Assembly (NCBI RefSeq): GCF_900167145.1
Contig: NZ_FUWG01000002.1
Span: forward strand, 248,001 to 312,000
Direction: 5' to 3'
Source of the DNA: Treponema porcinum
GTDB lineage: Bacteria > Spirochaetota > Spirochaetia > Treponematales > Treponemataceae
Length of the DNA stretch: 64,000 nucleotides
Both the position numbers and the translations under genes were made by a program. The notes under the pieces are model-generated. The model worked only from the letters and a program-made list of their open reading frames with translations, was not told where the DNA came from and made no database searches. How positions within the stretch are numbered: the stretch's first letter is position 1; each line of letters starts with the position of its first letter. Below are positions 17,797 to 26,315 of this stretch, piece after piece.

Positions 17797-19263
17797 ATGG
17801 TAAAAAGAACAGACGGTATATATCTTACGCTTCCTAGCGACCGCTACACGCCGTTTTCACTTGCGCGGAAAATTGGTGCAAAGGCAATTTTGGAAAGTGC
17901 GCGCTTCAATATGGGAAAAGAACGTTATTCCATTCTTATGGCGGAAGAAGCGTTTCACATTCTGCAGGACGATGAAGGAATTGCGTTCATCATTGACGGA
18001 CGGCGCGTTCCGTTTACGGCGCAGACTGATGCAGAAAACGGCGCAGAAGCAGAAAAAATTGCGCCGGGAAGTACTGTTCTTCACAAGCCGGACATTCTTG
18101 ACGCGCTTTTGTATGTTGCCGGTGAAAACGAACTTCCAGTAAAAAACATTCCTGTTCCTGCAAGCGGCGTAGGCTACCTTAGCTACGAATTCTGCGCCCG
18201 GTGCGACACAATCAACCTTGCCCCACAGAAAGATGAACTTAAAATTCCTGAAAGCGAATTCGTTGCTGGTCATATCTACATTGTATTCGATCATTTTACC
18301 GAAACCCTGCATATTTTTGCGCTTAACTATATGGAACACCAGATTGACCTTCAGAAAGCAGTTGATACGCTTAAAAACAGGCTTAGTGACCTTGACTTCA
18401 GCTATCTTGCGCCGCCGGAAGAACCGCGTCCGTGCCGGACTATTACTGATTTGGCTCAGTCAGAGCGCGAATACAAGGAAAAAGTCGTTGAACTTAAAAA
18501 ACATATTGTTGCCGGCGACATTTTTCAGGCAGTTCCTAGCCGCCGTCTTCAGCTTGAATGTGAATCCGGCGCGCTTGAAATTTACCGCCGCCTGCGTTCG
18601 CTTAATCCATCTCCGTATCTTGTATACATCGATTTTGGCGACAGGCAGCTTTTGGGAAGTTCCCCGGAAAGTCTTGTGCGCGTGCGTGAAGGCATTGCGT
18701 CAATTCGCCCGATTGCAGGAACACGCCGCCGCGGAAAAACTGCTTCCGAAGACGAAGCTCTTAAGGCAGATTTGCTCGGTGACCACAAGGAAATCAGTGA
18801 GCATTTAATGCTTGTTGACCTTGCCCGTAACGATTTGGGACGTGTCTGCCAGAGCGGAAGCGTTCAGGTTACGCGCTATATGGACTGCGAATATTTCAGT
18901 CATGTTATGCATCTTGTAAGCGACGTTCAGGGAAAGGTAAAGGACGGACTTAAGCAAATTCAGGTTCTCCGTTCGGCGTTCCCGGCAGGAACTGTAAGCG
19001 GTTCGCCTAAAATCAGCGCAATAGAAATTTTGAGCCGTCTGGAAAACGTAAAGAGGCGTTTTTATGCCGGTGCAATCGGTTATCTTCAGGCTTCCGGCGA
19101 TCTGGATTTCTGCATAGGAATTCGCTGTGCATTAAAGCAGGACTCAACCTGGACGTTACAGGCCGGCGGCGGAATTGTGTACGACAGCAATCCTGACCGC
19201 GAGTGGGAAGAAACGAACGAAAAACTCGGCGCTCTCAGGGCAGTTATTGAAGGATCAAAATAA
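17797..19263 (+). CDS. trpE: Anthranilate synthase component I
   Basis: Converts chorismate plus ammonia (from TrpG) to anthranilate, the first step of tryptophan synthesis. The start is ATG 17797 with GAGG 12 nt upstream. The frame is open further upstream, but that stretch overlaps the promoter. The chorismate-binding domain is clear: KKHIVAGDIFQAVPSRR, SPSPYLVYIDFG-like NPSPYLVY, SSPESLVRV, RPIAGTRRRG, DLARNDLGRVC, HLVSDVQG, AGTVSGSPKISA and QAGGGIVYDS. The length of 488 residues is normal. It is followed after 24 bp by trpGD. A typical feedback motif of the LLES type was not identified in the N-terminal part. Confidence 0.96.
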   Translation: MVKRTDGIYLTLPSDRYTPFSLARKIGAKAILESARFNMGKERYSILMAEEAFHILQDDEGIAFIIDGRRVPFTAQTDAENGAEAEKIAPGSTVLHKPDILDALLYVAGENELPVKNIPVPASGVGYLSYEFCARCDTINLAPQKDELKIPESEFVAGHIYIVFDHFTETLHIFALNYMEHQIDLQKAVDTLKNRLSDLDFSYLAPPEEPRPCRTITDLAQSEREYKEKVVELKKHIVAGDIFQAVPSRRLQLECESGALEIYRRLRSLNPSPYLVYIDFGDRQLLGSSPESLVRVREGIASIRPIAGTRRRGKTASEDEALKADLLGDHKEISEHLMLVDLARNDLGRVCQSGSVQVTRYMDCEYFSHVMHLVSDVQGKVKDGLKQIQVLRSAFPAGTVSGSPKISAIEILSRLENVKRRFYAGAIGYLQASGDLDFCIGIRCALKQDSTWTLQAGGGIVYDSNPDREWEETNEKLGALRAVIEGSK

Positions 19264-19287
19264 ACAGTCAGAAAAAGGCAGGACGAT

Positions 19288-20886
19288 ATGATACTTGTTA
19301 TAGATAATTACGATTCGTTTACATACAACATTGTGCAGGCTCTTCAGCGGCTTGGAAACGAGGAAGTGCAGACTATCCGTTCAAAGGAAATTACCGTTTC
19401 GGAAATTGAGGCGATGAATCCTTCTCACATTGTAATAGGTCCGGGACCGGGAACGCCGTCTGATGCTGGCGTAAGCGTTGAGGCAATTAAATATTTTGCC
19501 GGAAAGATTCCTATTCTTGGAATTTGTCTTGGTCATCAGGCAATCGGTCAGGCGTTCGGTGCGAAAATTGTTCAGGCAAAGCGCATCTGCCACGGCGTTG
19601 TTGAGGAAATGGAACTTGACGGACGCGGTCTTTTCCGCATTATAGGAAAACGTTCTTCGTTTACGCGCTATCATTCGCTTGTAATTGATGAGGCAACTAT
19701 TTCTGAGGATTTTGAAGTTACTGCCCGTGCAAAAGACGGCGACATTATGGGCGTGCGACACAAGACCATGTTTATTGAGGGTGTACAGTTTCATCCGGAG
19801 TCGATTGCTTCACAACAGGGCGATGATATTTTCCGTGCATTTCTTAATTACCGGCGTGACAGTTTTGCTGCTGCAGCATACCTGAATCAGCTTATAGACA
19901 GAAAAGACTTGACTCAGGAACAGGCGGCGCTTTTTATGGAAAACCTTACGGACGGAATTCTTGACGAGCGCGTTACGGCTGCTGTTCTTACGGCAATTGC
20001 GGCAAAGGGACCTAGTGCTTCGGAACTTGCAGGCTGTGCGTCCGTTCTGTGCAGGAAAAAGACGCCGCTTAACGTTGATGGTGCAAAACTTGCAGAAATC
20101 GTAGGAACAGGCGGCGACGGCAAGGGAAGCTTCAACATTTCTTCCCTTGCAGCGATTATTGCGGCAAGTTGCGGTCAGCCTATGGCAAAGCACGGAAACC
20201 GCGCCGTTTCAAGCAAGTCCGGTGCGGCGGACTTTTACGAATGTATCGGAATTAAAATTGACAATCCGCCGGAAAAAACAGCGGAACTTATTAAAAAGAC
20301 GGGCTTCGGCTTTTTGATGGCAACAATCTATCACAGCGCGATGCGTTTTGCCGCTCCTGTGCGAAAGGCGCTTGGAATTAAGACGATTATGAACGTTCTT
20401 GGTCCGCTTTCAAATCCTGCCGGTGCGGCATATCAGGTTCTTGGCGTGTACAGCAAAAATCTTCTTGTTCCTGTTGCGCGTGCGGCAAAATCGCTTGGTG
20501 CAAAGCGTGTTCTTGTAATTACGAGCGAGGACGGTTTTGACGAGATTTCTCCGTGCGTTCCGACTTATGCCTATCAGATTAATGAGGACGGAAAGGAATA
20601 TTCCTATACTATAAATCCGGCAAAATACGGAATTACCGGAGTTGACGTTGACGAACTTGCCGGCGGAACTGGCAAGGAAAATGCAGAGCTTGGTCTTGAA
20701 GTTCTGAACGGACGCGGAAGAAAGGCGATTGTCGAGGCGGTCTGCCTTAATGCCGGTGCGGTTCTTTACATTTCTGGAAAGGCGCGTAACATTCAGGCAG
20801 GCTATGAGCTTGCAAAAAAATCTATTGCGGACGGAACGGCGTTAAGAAAACTGGAAGAAGTAAAGCGCGTTTCAAACAGCCTGTAA
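19288..20886 (+). CDS. trpGD: Fused anthranilate synthase glutaminase / anthranilate phosphoribosyltransferase
   Basis: A 532-residue bifunctional protein. Residues 1 to about 190 are the class I glutamine amidotransferase TrpG: MILVIDNYDSFTYN, GPGPGTPSDAG, the nucleophile cysteine in GICLGHQAIGQ, and the catalytic His-Glu in VQFHPESI. It supplies ammonia to TrpE. From about residue 200 is TrpD, which adds phosphoribose to anthranilate: GTGGDGKGSFNIS, KHGNRAVSSKSGAAD and MNVLGPLSNPAG. A TrpG-TrpD fusion is known from enterobacteria and others. It lies 24 bp after trpE and 13 bp before trpC. Confidence 0.96.
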   Translation: MILVIDNYDSFTYNIVQALQRLGNEEVQTIRSKEITVSEIEAMNPSHIVIGPGPGTPSDAGVSVEAIKYFAGKIPILGICLGHQAIGQAFGAKIVQAKRICHGVVEEMELDGRGLFRIIGKRSSFTRYHSLVIDEATISEDFEVTARAKDGDIMGVRHKTMFIEGVQFHPESIASQQGDDIFRAFLNYRRDSFAAAAYLNQLIDRKDLTQEQAALFMENLTDGILDERVTAAVLTAIAAKGPSASELAGCASVLCRKKTPLNVDGAKLAEIVGTGGDGKGSFNISSLAAIIAASCGQPMAKHGNRAVSSKSGAADFYECIGIKIDNPPEKTAELIKKTGFGFLMATIYHSAMRFAAPVRKALGIKTIMNVLGPLSNPAGAAYQVLGVYSKNLLVPVARAAKSLGAKRVLVITSEDGFDEISPCVPTYAYQINEDGKEYSYTINPAKYGITGVDVDELAGGTGKENAELGLEVLNGRGRKAIVEAVCLNAGAVLYISGKARNIQAGYELAKKSIADGTALRKLEEVKRVSNSL

Positions 20887-20899
20887 ATAAGGAAAGAAA

Positions 20900-22464
20900 G
20901 TGCATATTCTTGATGAAATTGTAGAAAAACGAAAGGAAGATATAAAGAAATACGGCTATACGTTCGGCGTGGCAGTTCCGGAAAAACGCTTGCGCGGAAT
21001 AACGCCGTTCCTTTTGAAAAAGGGTGCTGTGCTTGAGGTAAAGCGCGCCTCGCCGAGTAAAGGTGATATTGCACCTGGACTTGATGCGGCAAAAACAGCG
21101 GAAACGTATGCGGAGGCAGGAGCAGCTGCTATTTCCGTGCTTACGGAAAAGCGGTATTTTAAGGGTGACTTGAATGATTTGATGGCAGTGTGCCGTTCGG
21201 TGGATTTGTATGCTGTCCGCACAGGAAAAATAGCTCCTTGTGTTCTTAGAAAAGATTTTATTCTTTGCCCGGAAGAAATTGACGTTGCGTATAGATGTGG
21301 TGCGGACGTTGTCCTTCTGATTGCGCGCATTCTTGATGACGATATGCTTCTTGAAATGGTGAAAAAATGTCGGACGCTTGGTATATCTGCATTGCTTGAG
21401 CTTCGCCTTGACGATGATTTACGCAAACTTGCACTGATTGCGGAAAAAGCCGGTACTGATAATCTTGTATGCGGCGTTAATTCGCGCGATTTAAGCACGT
21501 TTGCCATCGACCTGCTTACGCCGGCAGGAATTCTTGATGAAATCCGGCACATTGCAGGAAAAAATGTGCGCGTCATTTTTGAAAGCGGTATTCGTACTCC
21601 GAAGGCCGCCGCCTTTGCAGGCAGTATGGGTTTTTCAGGAATGCTTTTAGGAGAGGCGGCGGCGCGTAATCCCGGAGAAGCAGCTGCTCTTACAGCCGCT
21701 TTTGTAAATGCCGCGACTTCGCAGAATGCGCAAAGATGGCTTTCGTTTGCAAAAGCCGTTCGTGCAAAAAAACATTTGTCTGGTGGTGAAAAAAAGCCGT
21801 TTGTAAAAATATGCGGACTTACAAGTGCTTCCGATGCGCTGAATGCTGCCGAATGCGGCGCTGATTTTTTGGGATTTATTTTTTGTGCAAAAAGTCCGCG
21901 TAACGTAAGTGCAGAAACTGTCCGAGAAATAAAAAAAGCGCTTTTGGAGCGCGCAGAACAATCAGGCGGAAAAGATGTTGGTTCTCTGCCTGTACTTGTT
22001 GCCGTAATTACGGAATGTAACAGTGCGGAAGGGCGCGCGGCGATTTCTCTTGCAGAAGAAGGAACTGTGGATATAATTCAGCTGCACGGAAAAACGGCTT
22101 CCAATGAATTTTTTGAGGAAGAGGCGTTTTCTTCCCTGCCGCATTATGTTGCGGTAAACGTCAGTACGGAAGATGACCTTGATAAAATTGACGAATTGCG
22201 GAAAATAGGAGAGCCGCGCATTCTTGTTGATGCACAGTTCGCCGGAAAAATTGGCGGTACGGGAATGCAGGTCCAGGGAAGTCTTTGTACGGCAGTCAGC
22301 AAAAAAAAAAACTGTGGCTTGCCGGCGGAATTTCTGCCGAAAATATCCGTCAGATTGTGCAGGACTATGAGCCGGAGCTTATAGACATAAACAGCGGCAT
22401 TGAGTCTGCGCCTGGAAAAAAGGATGTGCAGAAGATGAAGGCTTTGTTCGGTCAGCTTCAGTAA
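20900..22464 (+). CDS. trpCF: Indole-3-glycerol phosphate synthase fused to PRA isomerase, end out of frame
   Basis: The start is GTG 20900 after AAGGAAAG. Residues 1 to about 260 are TrpC (LEVKRASPSKGDI, VLTEKRYFKGD, LRKDFI, GVNSRDLSTF, FESGI). TrpF begins near residue 301 with the catalytic cysteine in KICGLTSASDA and continues through LGFIFCAKSPRNV to the general-acid region ILVDAQF and GGTG. The annotated frame then runs into an A11 tract at 22301-22311 and stops at 22384 with an unrelated tail. One base out of phase, the expected TrpF end follows directly: LWLAGGISAENIRQI, ELIDINSGIESAPGKKD, ending at TAA 22464. That portion holds the last two barrel strands and the phosphate-binding loops, so the gene needs a frameshift, slippage or an A12 allele to be functional. 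Confidence 0.9.
22301..22311 (+). other. A11 homopolymer at the trpF frameshift
   Basis: Eleven consecutive A between GGCAGTCAGC and CTGTGGCTTG. With nine or twelve A the TrpF frame would be continuous. It is a candidate for transcriptional slippage, phase variation, a true mutation or a sequencing error. Confidence 0.85.
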
Positions 22465-22560
22465 ACGGTGAGCGATGGACGGTGAATGCTGACTGGCGGA
22501 CAATGAACGCTGAACGGTAATCAGAAAAAGATAAACGGTAAGTAAACAGTAAAAATAGAA
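22465..22560 (+). repeat. Degenerate ACGGTGA/AACGCTGA repeats between trpCF and trpB
   Basis: About 95 bp with variants of a short unit: ACGGTGAGCGATGG, ACGGTGAATGCTGA, ACAATGAACGCTGA, ACGGTAATCAG, ACGGTAAGTAAACAG. It looks like a decayed short tandem array, interrupting an otherwise compact operon. Confidence 0.5.
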
Positions 22561-22577
22561 TTTTTGTGGGGAACAAT

Positions 22578-23843
22578 ATGAAATCAACAGACGGATTTTT
22601 TAATCAGTACGGCGGAAAATATGTTGCGGAAGTTCTGCGCCGTCCACTGGATGAACTTGCAGAGGCATTTCATTTTTATATGAACGACAAGGTGTTTCTG
22701 GAAGAACTGCGCATAATCCAGCGTGATTATATCGGGCGCGAAACGCCGCTTTATTTTGCTCCTACGGCAACAAAACTTCTTGGCGGCGCACAGATTTACA
22801 TAAAACTTGAAGGTCTTGCGAATACAGGCGCACATAAAATCAACAATGCAATAGGTCAGTGCCTTCTTGCAAAGAAAATGGGAAAAACGCGCATTATCGC
22901 CGAAACCGGTGCAGGTCAGCACGGTCTTGCAACTGCTGCCGCCTGCGCTAAACTTGGTCTTGAATGTATTGTATATATGGGTGAAGTAGACGTGCGTCGC
23001 CAGCAGCCTAACGTTGCCGCAATGGAACTTTACGGTGCAAAAGTGTGTGCCGTTACAGCAGGAAGCCGCACGCTGAAAGATGCGGTAAATGAAGCAATGC
23101 GCGACTGGGCGGCTAATTTTGAAAATACGCATTACGTTTTGGGAAGTGCGCTCGGGCCTGCTCCGTTCCCGGACATTGTACGCGAATTCCAGTCTGTTAT
23201 CGGAAACGAGGTAAAGCGGCAGTGCGAAGAGCGCAGCGTAAAAATCGGCGCAATGGTTGCCTGTGTGGGCGGAGGTTCCAATTCAATAGGATTTTTCAGT
23301 CCGTTTATAGACCAGAAAGAACCGCGCCTTATTGGTGCAGAAGCCGGCGGAATAGGTAACGGCGTGGGCGAAAATGCAAGCCGTATGACAGGAGATGCGG
23401 CGCGTGACGGAATTATGCAGGGTTACAAGAGCCGTTTTCTTCTTGATGATGACGGTCAGGCTCTTCCGACGCGCTCTATAAGCGCAGGTCTTGATTATTG
23501 CGGAATAGGACCGCAGCTTGCCGCGCTGGGAAAATCCGGCAGAATTGAATTTACCGCAATCCGCGATGAAGAGGCACTTGAAGCAGTTAAGTTCTTTGCG
23601 AAAAACGAGGGAATTCTTTTTGCGCTTGAAAGCGCACATGCTGGAGCTGCCGCAATGAAAATCGCGCGTGAAATTCCAAAAGACCAGGCTGTTGTAATCA
23701 ATATGAGCGGACGCGGTGACAAGGACGTGTTCATCACAAGCCCGGTATTCCGCCCTGAAGAATGGAATCAGTTTCTTCATGCGGAAATTGAGCGTCTTGA
23801 AAGCAACAAGGACATTCACGATGCAAAAATTATGACAAAATAA
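22578..23843 (+). CDS. trpB: Tryptophan synthase beta subunit
   Basis: PLP-dependent joining of indole and serine to give tryptophan, working as an alpha2-beta2 complex with TrpA. ATG 22578 is preferred to GTG 22566 because the GTGGGGA stretch serves as ribosome binding site. The PLP lysine is in LANTGAHKINNAIGQ. Other signatures are ETGAGQHGLATA, YMGEVDVRRQQPNV, SALGPAPFPDIVREFQ, the phosphate-binding GGGSNSIG, and SAGLDYCGIGPQ. The length of 421 residues is slightly longer than the usual 395-400. It is followed 26 bp later by trpA. Confidence 0.97.
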   Translation: MKSTDGFFNQYGGKYVAEVLRRPLDELAEAFHFYMNDKVFLEELRIIQRDYIGRETPLYFAPTATKLLGGAQIYIKLEGLANTGAHKINNAIGQCLLAKKMGKTRIIAETGAGQHGLATAAACAKLGLECIVYMGEVDVRRQQPNVAAMELYGAKVCAVTAGSRTLKDAVNEAMRDWAANFENTHYVLGSALGPAPFPDIVREFQSVIGNEVKRQCEERSVKIGAMVACVGGGSNSIGFFSPFIDQKEPRLIGAEAGGIGNGVGENASRMTGDAARDGIMQGYKSRFLLDDDGQALPTRSISAGLDYCGIGPQLAALGKSGRIEFTAIRDEEALEAVKFFAKNEGILFALESAHAGAAAMKIAREIPKDQAVVINMSGRGDKDVFITSPVFRPEEWNQFLHAEIERLESNKDIHDAKIMTK

Positions 23844-23869
23844 AATATAGAATTTGAACGAGGTTTGCT

Positions 23870-24622
23870 ATGCCTAAAATAAAACTGATGAGTCATCTTG
23901 TTGCCGGTTATCCTACTGATGACCTAGCTCTTACTGCGGCGCGTGCGCTTGTTGCCGGCGGTGCAGATATTCTGGAAATTCAGCTTCCGTTCAGTGACCC
24001 TAGCGCGGACGGTCCTGCAATTCAAAGCGCATGTACAGAAGTTCTTGCGCGCGGCTACCGTACGGCAGACGGTCTTGAATTCATAAAAACGCTTCACGCA
24101 GAATTTCCGTCCGTTCCGATTTACATTATGAGCTACGGTTCGCTTATTTATACTCCCGGGGTGGACGCATTCTGCAAAAAAGCCGCCGATGTCGGTGTAA
24201 AAGGAATGATTATTCCTGACTTGCCTTTTGACAATGACGAAGGGCTTACGAAAGCGTGCAGGGAAAACGGTATGGAAAATATACCTGTTGCTGCACCTAG
24301 TATGGCACCTGAACGGCTTGAAAAGCTTGCCGCAGCAGGATTTAAGTACATTTACGCGGCTTTGCGCGCCGGAATTACGGGAACAAACACTACGATTGAC
24401 GAAAATACGCTTTCATTCCTTAAAAACGTGAGCGCCGGGGGAAGCAAAGTGTACGGCGGATTTGGCATTTCAAACGGAGAACAGTCTGCGGCACTAGCTT
24501 CAAGCGTAGAAGCTGTTGTTGCAGGAAGTGTTTTTGTCCGCCTTATAGCACAATACAAGGACGATGCACACCTGCTTTCCCAAAAAATCACCGAAAAAGC
24601 GCGGGAAATCACCTGTTCCTAG
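23870..24622 (+). CDS. trpA: Tryptophan synthase alpha subunit
   Basis: Cleaves indole-3-glycerol phosphate and passes indole to TrpB. The catalytic glutamate and aspartate are in LEIQLPFSDPSADGPAIQ (residues about 35-52) and in KGMIIPDLPFD. Further signatures are ALRAGITGTNT and GGFGISNGEQ. At 250 residues it is a little short of the typical 260-270. GAGG precedes the start. It is the last gene of the trp operon. No clear terminator follows, unless the inverted repeat at 24655-24674 serves. Confidence 0.95.
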   Translation: MPKIKLMSHLVAGYPTDDLALTAARALVAGGADILEIQLPFSDPSADGPAIQSACTEVLARGYRTADGLEFIKTLHAEFPSVPIYIMSYGSLIYTPGVDAFCKKAADVGVKGMIIPDLPFDNDEGLTKACRENGMENIPVAAPSMAPERLEKLAAAGFKYIYAALRAGITGTNTTIDENTLSFLKNVSAGGSKVYGGFGISNGEQSAALASSVEAVVAGSVFVRLIAQYKDDAHLLSQKITEKAREITCS

Positions 24623-24654
24623 AAAAAAATGCGTCTTATGATGTAAAAATGGCT

Positions 24655-24674
24655 GCCGACTAGTCAAAGTCGGC
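24655..24674 (+). promoter_or_regulatory. Inverted repeat over the gltD -35 region
   Basis: GCCGACT-AGTCAA-AGTCGGC is a perfect 7 bp inverted repeat that covers the TAGTCA -35 box of gltD. It has no U-run. It could be an operator, an upstream RNA hairpin of readthrough transcripts from trpA, or both. Confidence 0.5.
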
Positions 24675-24689
24675 GCAATCTGCTATTAT
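24661..24689 (+). promoter_or_regulatory. gltD promoter
   Basis: TAGTCA (24661-24666), 17 bp and TATTAT (24684-24689), the same layout as the gltB promoter. The predicted start is just before the hexaloop hairpin at 24700. Confidence 0.55.
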
Positions 24690-24699
24690 AAGGGCAAAT

Positions 24700-24771
24700 A
24701 CGGCAAAGAGGTCGTAGATAAAATAGTCTATGGGATAACCATAATTATTTTGTCTGCGACCTCTTTTTTTT
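24700..24771 (+). promoter_or_regulatory. ANTAR-type hexaloop switch, gltD-purF leader
   Basis: ACGGC-[AAAGAG]-GTCGT at 24700-24715. The competing terminator pairs AGAGGTCG (24707 on) with CGACCTCT (ending 24764), extended by AGA/TCT and AAAATA/TATTTT, followed by eight U. The hexaloop part is identical in sequence to that of gltB. Confidence 0.88.
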
Positions 24772-24798
24772 ATCCTTTTTACATTCAGGAGTTTGATG

Positions 24799-26283
24799 AT
24801 GGGAAAAAATGATGGATTTTTGTTATATGAGCGCAAAAATAACGGAGATATTCCGCCTTTAAAGAGGACAGAAAATTTCAAGGAATTCCATACATATCTT
24901 GATGACGAGGAGCGAAGAAAGCAGGCGGCGCGCTGTATGAACTGCGGCGTTCCGATGTGCCAGAGTGCAATAAAGCTTGCCGGAATGGTTACCGGCTGTC
25001 CTCTGCATAATTTTATTCCTGAATGGAATGACGCGCTGTACAAAGGTCAGTACGATATGGCGGCGTGGCGTCTTTTAAAGACTTCAAGTTTTCCTGAATT
25101 TACAGGACGTGTCTGCCCGGCTCTTTGCGAAAAGGCTTGTAACTGCGGAAACGGCGGCGATATAAAAGAAGCCGTTACAATTCACGATAACGAACTGTAT
25201 ATCATAGAAAAGGCATTTGAGTCCGGCTATATGAAGCCGCAAATTCCTAAAGTCCGCTCGGATAAAAAAATTGCGGTTATCGGTTCTGGGCCTGCTGGTC
25301 TTGCAGTTGCCGACCTTTTGAACCGTCGAGGTCACAACGTTACTGTATATGAGCGCGAGGACAGAATAGGCGGACTTCTGATGTACGGAATTCCGAATAT
25401 GAAGCTCGACAAGAAAATAATTGACCGCCGCGTAAATCTTATGAAGGCGGAAGGCGTTACGTTCATTACGAATGCTGATGTCGGAAATACAGTAGCCGCA
25501 GATACGATTTTGAATGAATATGATGCAGTTGCCCTTTGCTGCGGCGCGAAAAAAGCCCGTCCGCTTAATGCGCCTGGCGCAGACGCTGAAGGCGTTATGT
25601 TTGCCGTAGATTTCCTTAAATCAGTTACGAAAAGCCTTGTTAATTCTAACCTGAAGGACGGGCAGTTCTTTAATCCTGAGGGAAAAAACGTAATTGTAGT
25701 TGGCGGCGGTGATACCGGTAACGACTGTACGGGAACGAGCATCCGTCTTGGTGCGGCAAGCGTAACTCAGCTTGAAATGATGCCGTGTCCGCCGGCAGAA
25801 CGCCAGCCTGATAATCCGTGGCCGCAGTGGCCTAAAGTCCTTAAGACGGACTACGGTGCAGAAGAATCAATCGAAAAATTCGGTCACGATCCGCGCGTCT
25901 ACAAAACGACGATAAAAGAAGTCTATCAGAACGAAGGAAAAGTCTGCGGAGTAAAGACAGTACAGGTTGAATTCCGAATGGTAGACGGAAAGCGTACGCT
26001 TTGTGAAATCGAAGGAAGCGAAAAGGATCTTCCGGCAGATTTAATTCTTATTGCAGCAGGATTTTTAGGCTGTGAGGATTATACGGCACAGGCGTTCGGC
26101 ACGGAACTTTCCGCACGGAATACAGTTCAGACTGAAAATTGCAGCTATGCAACGGCGGTTGATAAAGTGTTTACTGCTGGAGATATGCATCGCGGTCAGT
26201 CGCTTGTTGTATGGGCGATTGCAGAAGGTCGCGAATGTGCCAGAGAAATAGACGAATATCTTATGGGCTATTCAAATATCTAA
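24799..26283 (+). CDS. gltD: Glutamate synthase small subunit
   Basis: Supplies electrons from NAD(P)H through FAD and iron-sulfur clusters to GltB. Adjacent in-frame starts occur at 24793 (TTG), 24796 and 24799. ATG 24799 has the best spacing (7 nt) from CAGGAG and gives the family-like start MGKNDGFLLYER. The N-terminal cysteine clusters are in CMNCGVPMC, TGCPLHN and CPALCEKACNCG. The FAD GxGxxG is in AVIGSGPAGLAVADLL with EREDRIGGLLMYGIPNMKL. The NAD(P)H site is in VIVVGGGDTGNDC. The C-terminal FTAGDMHRGQSLVVWAI is typical. It is likely co-transcribed with purF, 32 bp downstream. Confidence 0.97.
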   Translation: MGKNDGFLLYERKNNGDIPPLKRTENFKEFHTYLDDEERRKQAARCMNCGVPMCQSAIKLAGMVTGCPLHNFIPEWNDALYKGQYDMAAWRLLKTSSFPEFTGRVCPALCEKACNCGNGGDIKEAVTIHDNELYIIEKAFESGYMKPQIPKVRSDKKIAVIGSGPAGLAVADLLNRRGHNVTVYEREDRIGGLLMYGIPNMKLDKKIIDRRVNLMKAEGVTFITNADVGNTVAADTILNEYDAVALCCGAKKARPLNAPGADAEGVMFAVDFLKSVTKSLVNSNLKDGQFFNPEGKNVIVVGGGDTGNDCTGTSIRLGAASVTQLEMMPCPPAERQPDNPWPQWPKVLKTDYGAEESIEKFGHDPRVYKTTIKEVYQNEGKVCGVKTVQVEFRMVDGKRTLCEIEGSEKDLPADLILIAAGFLGCEDYTAQAFGTELSARNTVQTENCSYATAVDKVFTAGDMHRGQSLVVWAIAEGRECAREIDEYLMGYSNI

Positions 26284-26315
26284 GTGATATGATGTGATAC
26301 TATGGAGCGCATATA

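Noticed and set aside
24655..24674. Inverted repeat before gltD as an upstream hexaloop hairpin (loop AGTCAA)
   Set aside because: The fourth loop base is C rather than G and the repeat overlaps the -35, so it is kept only as a possible operator.
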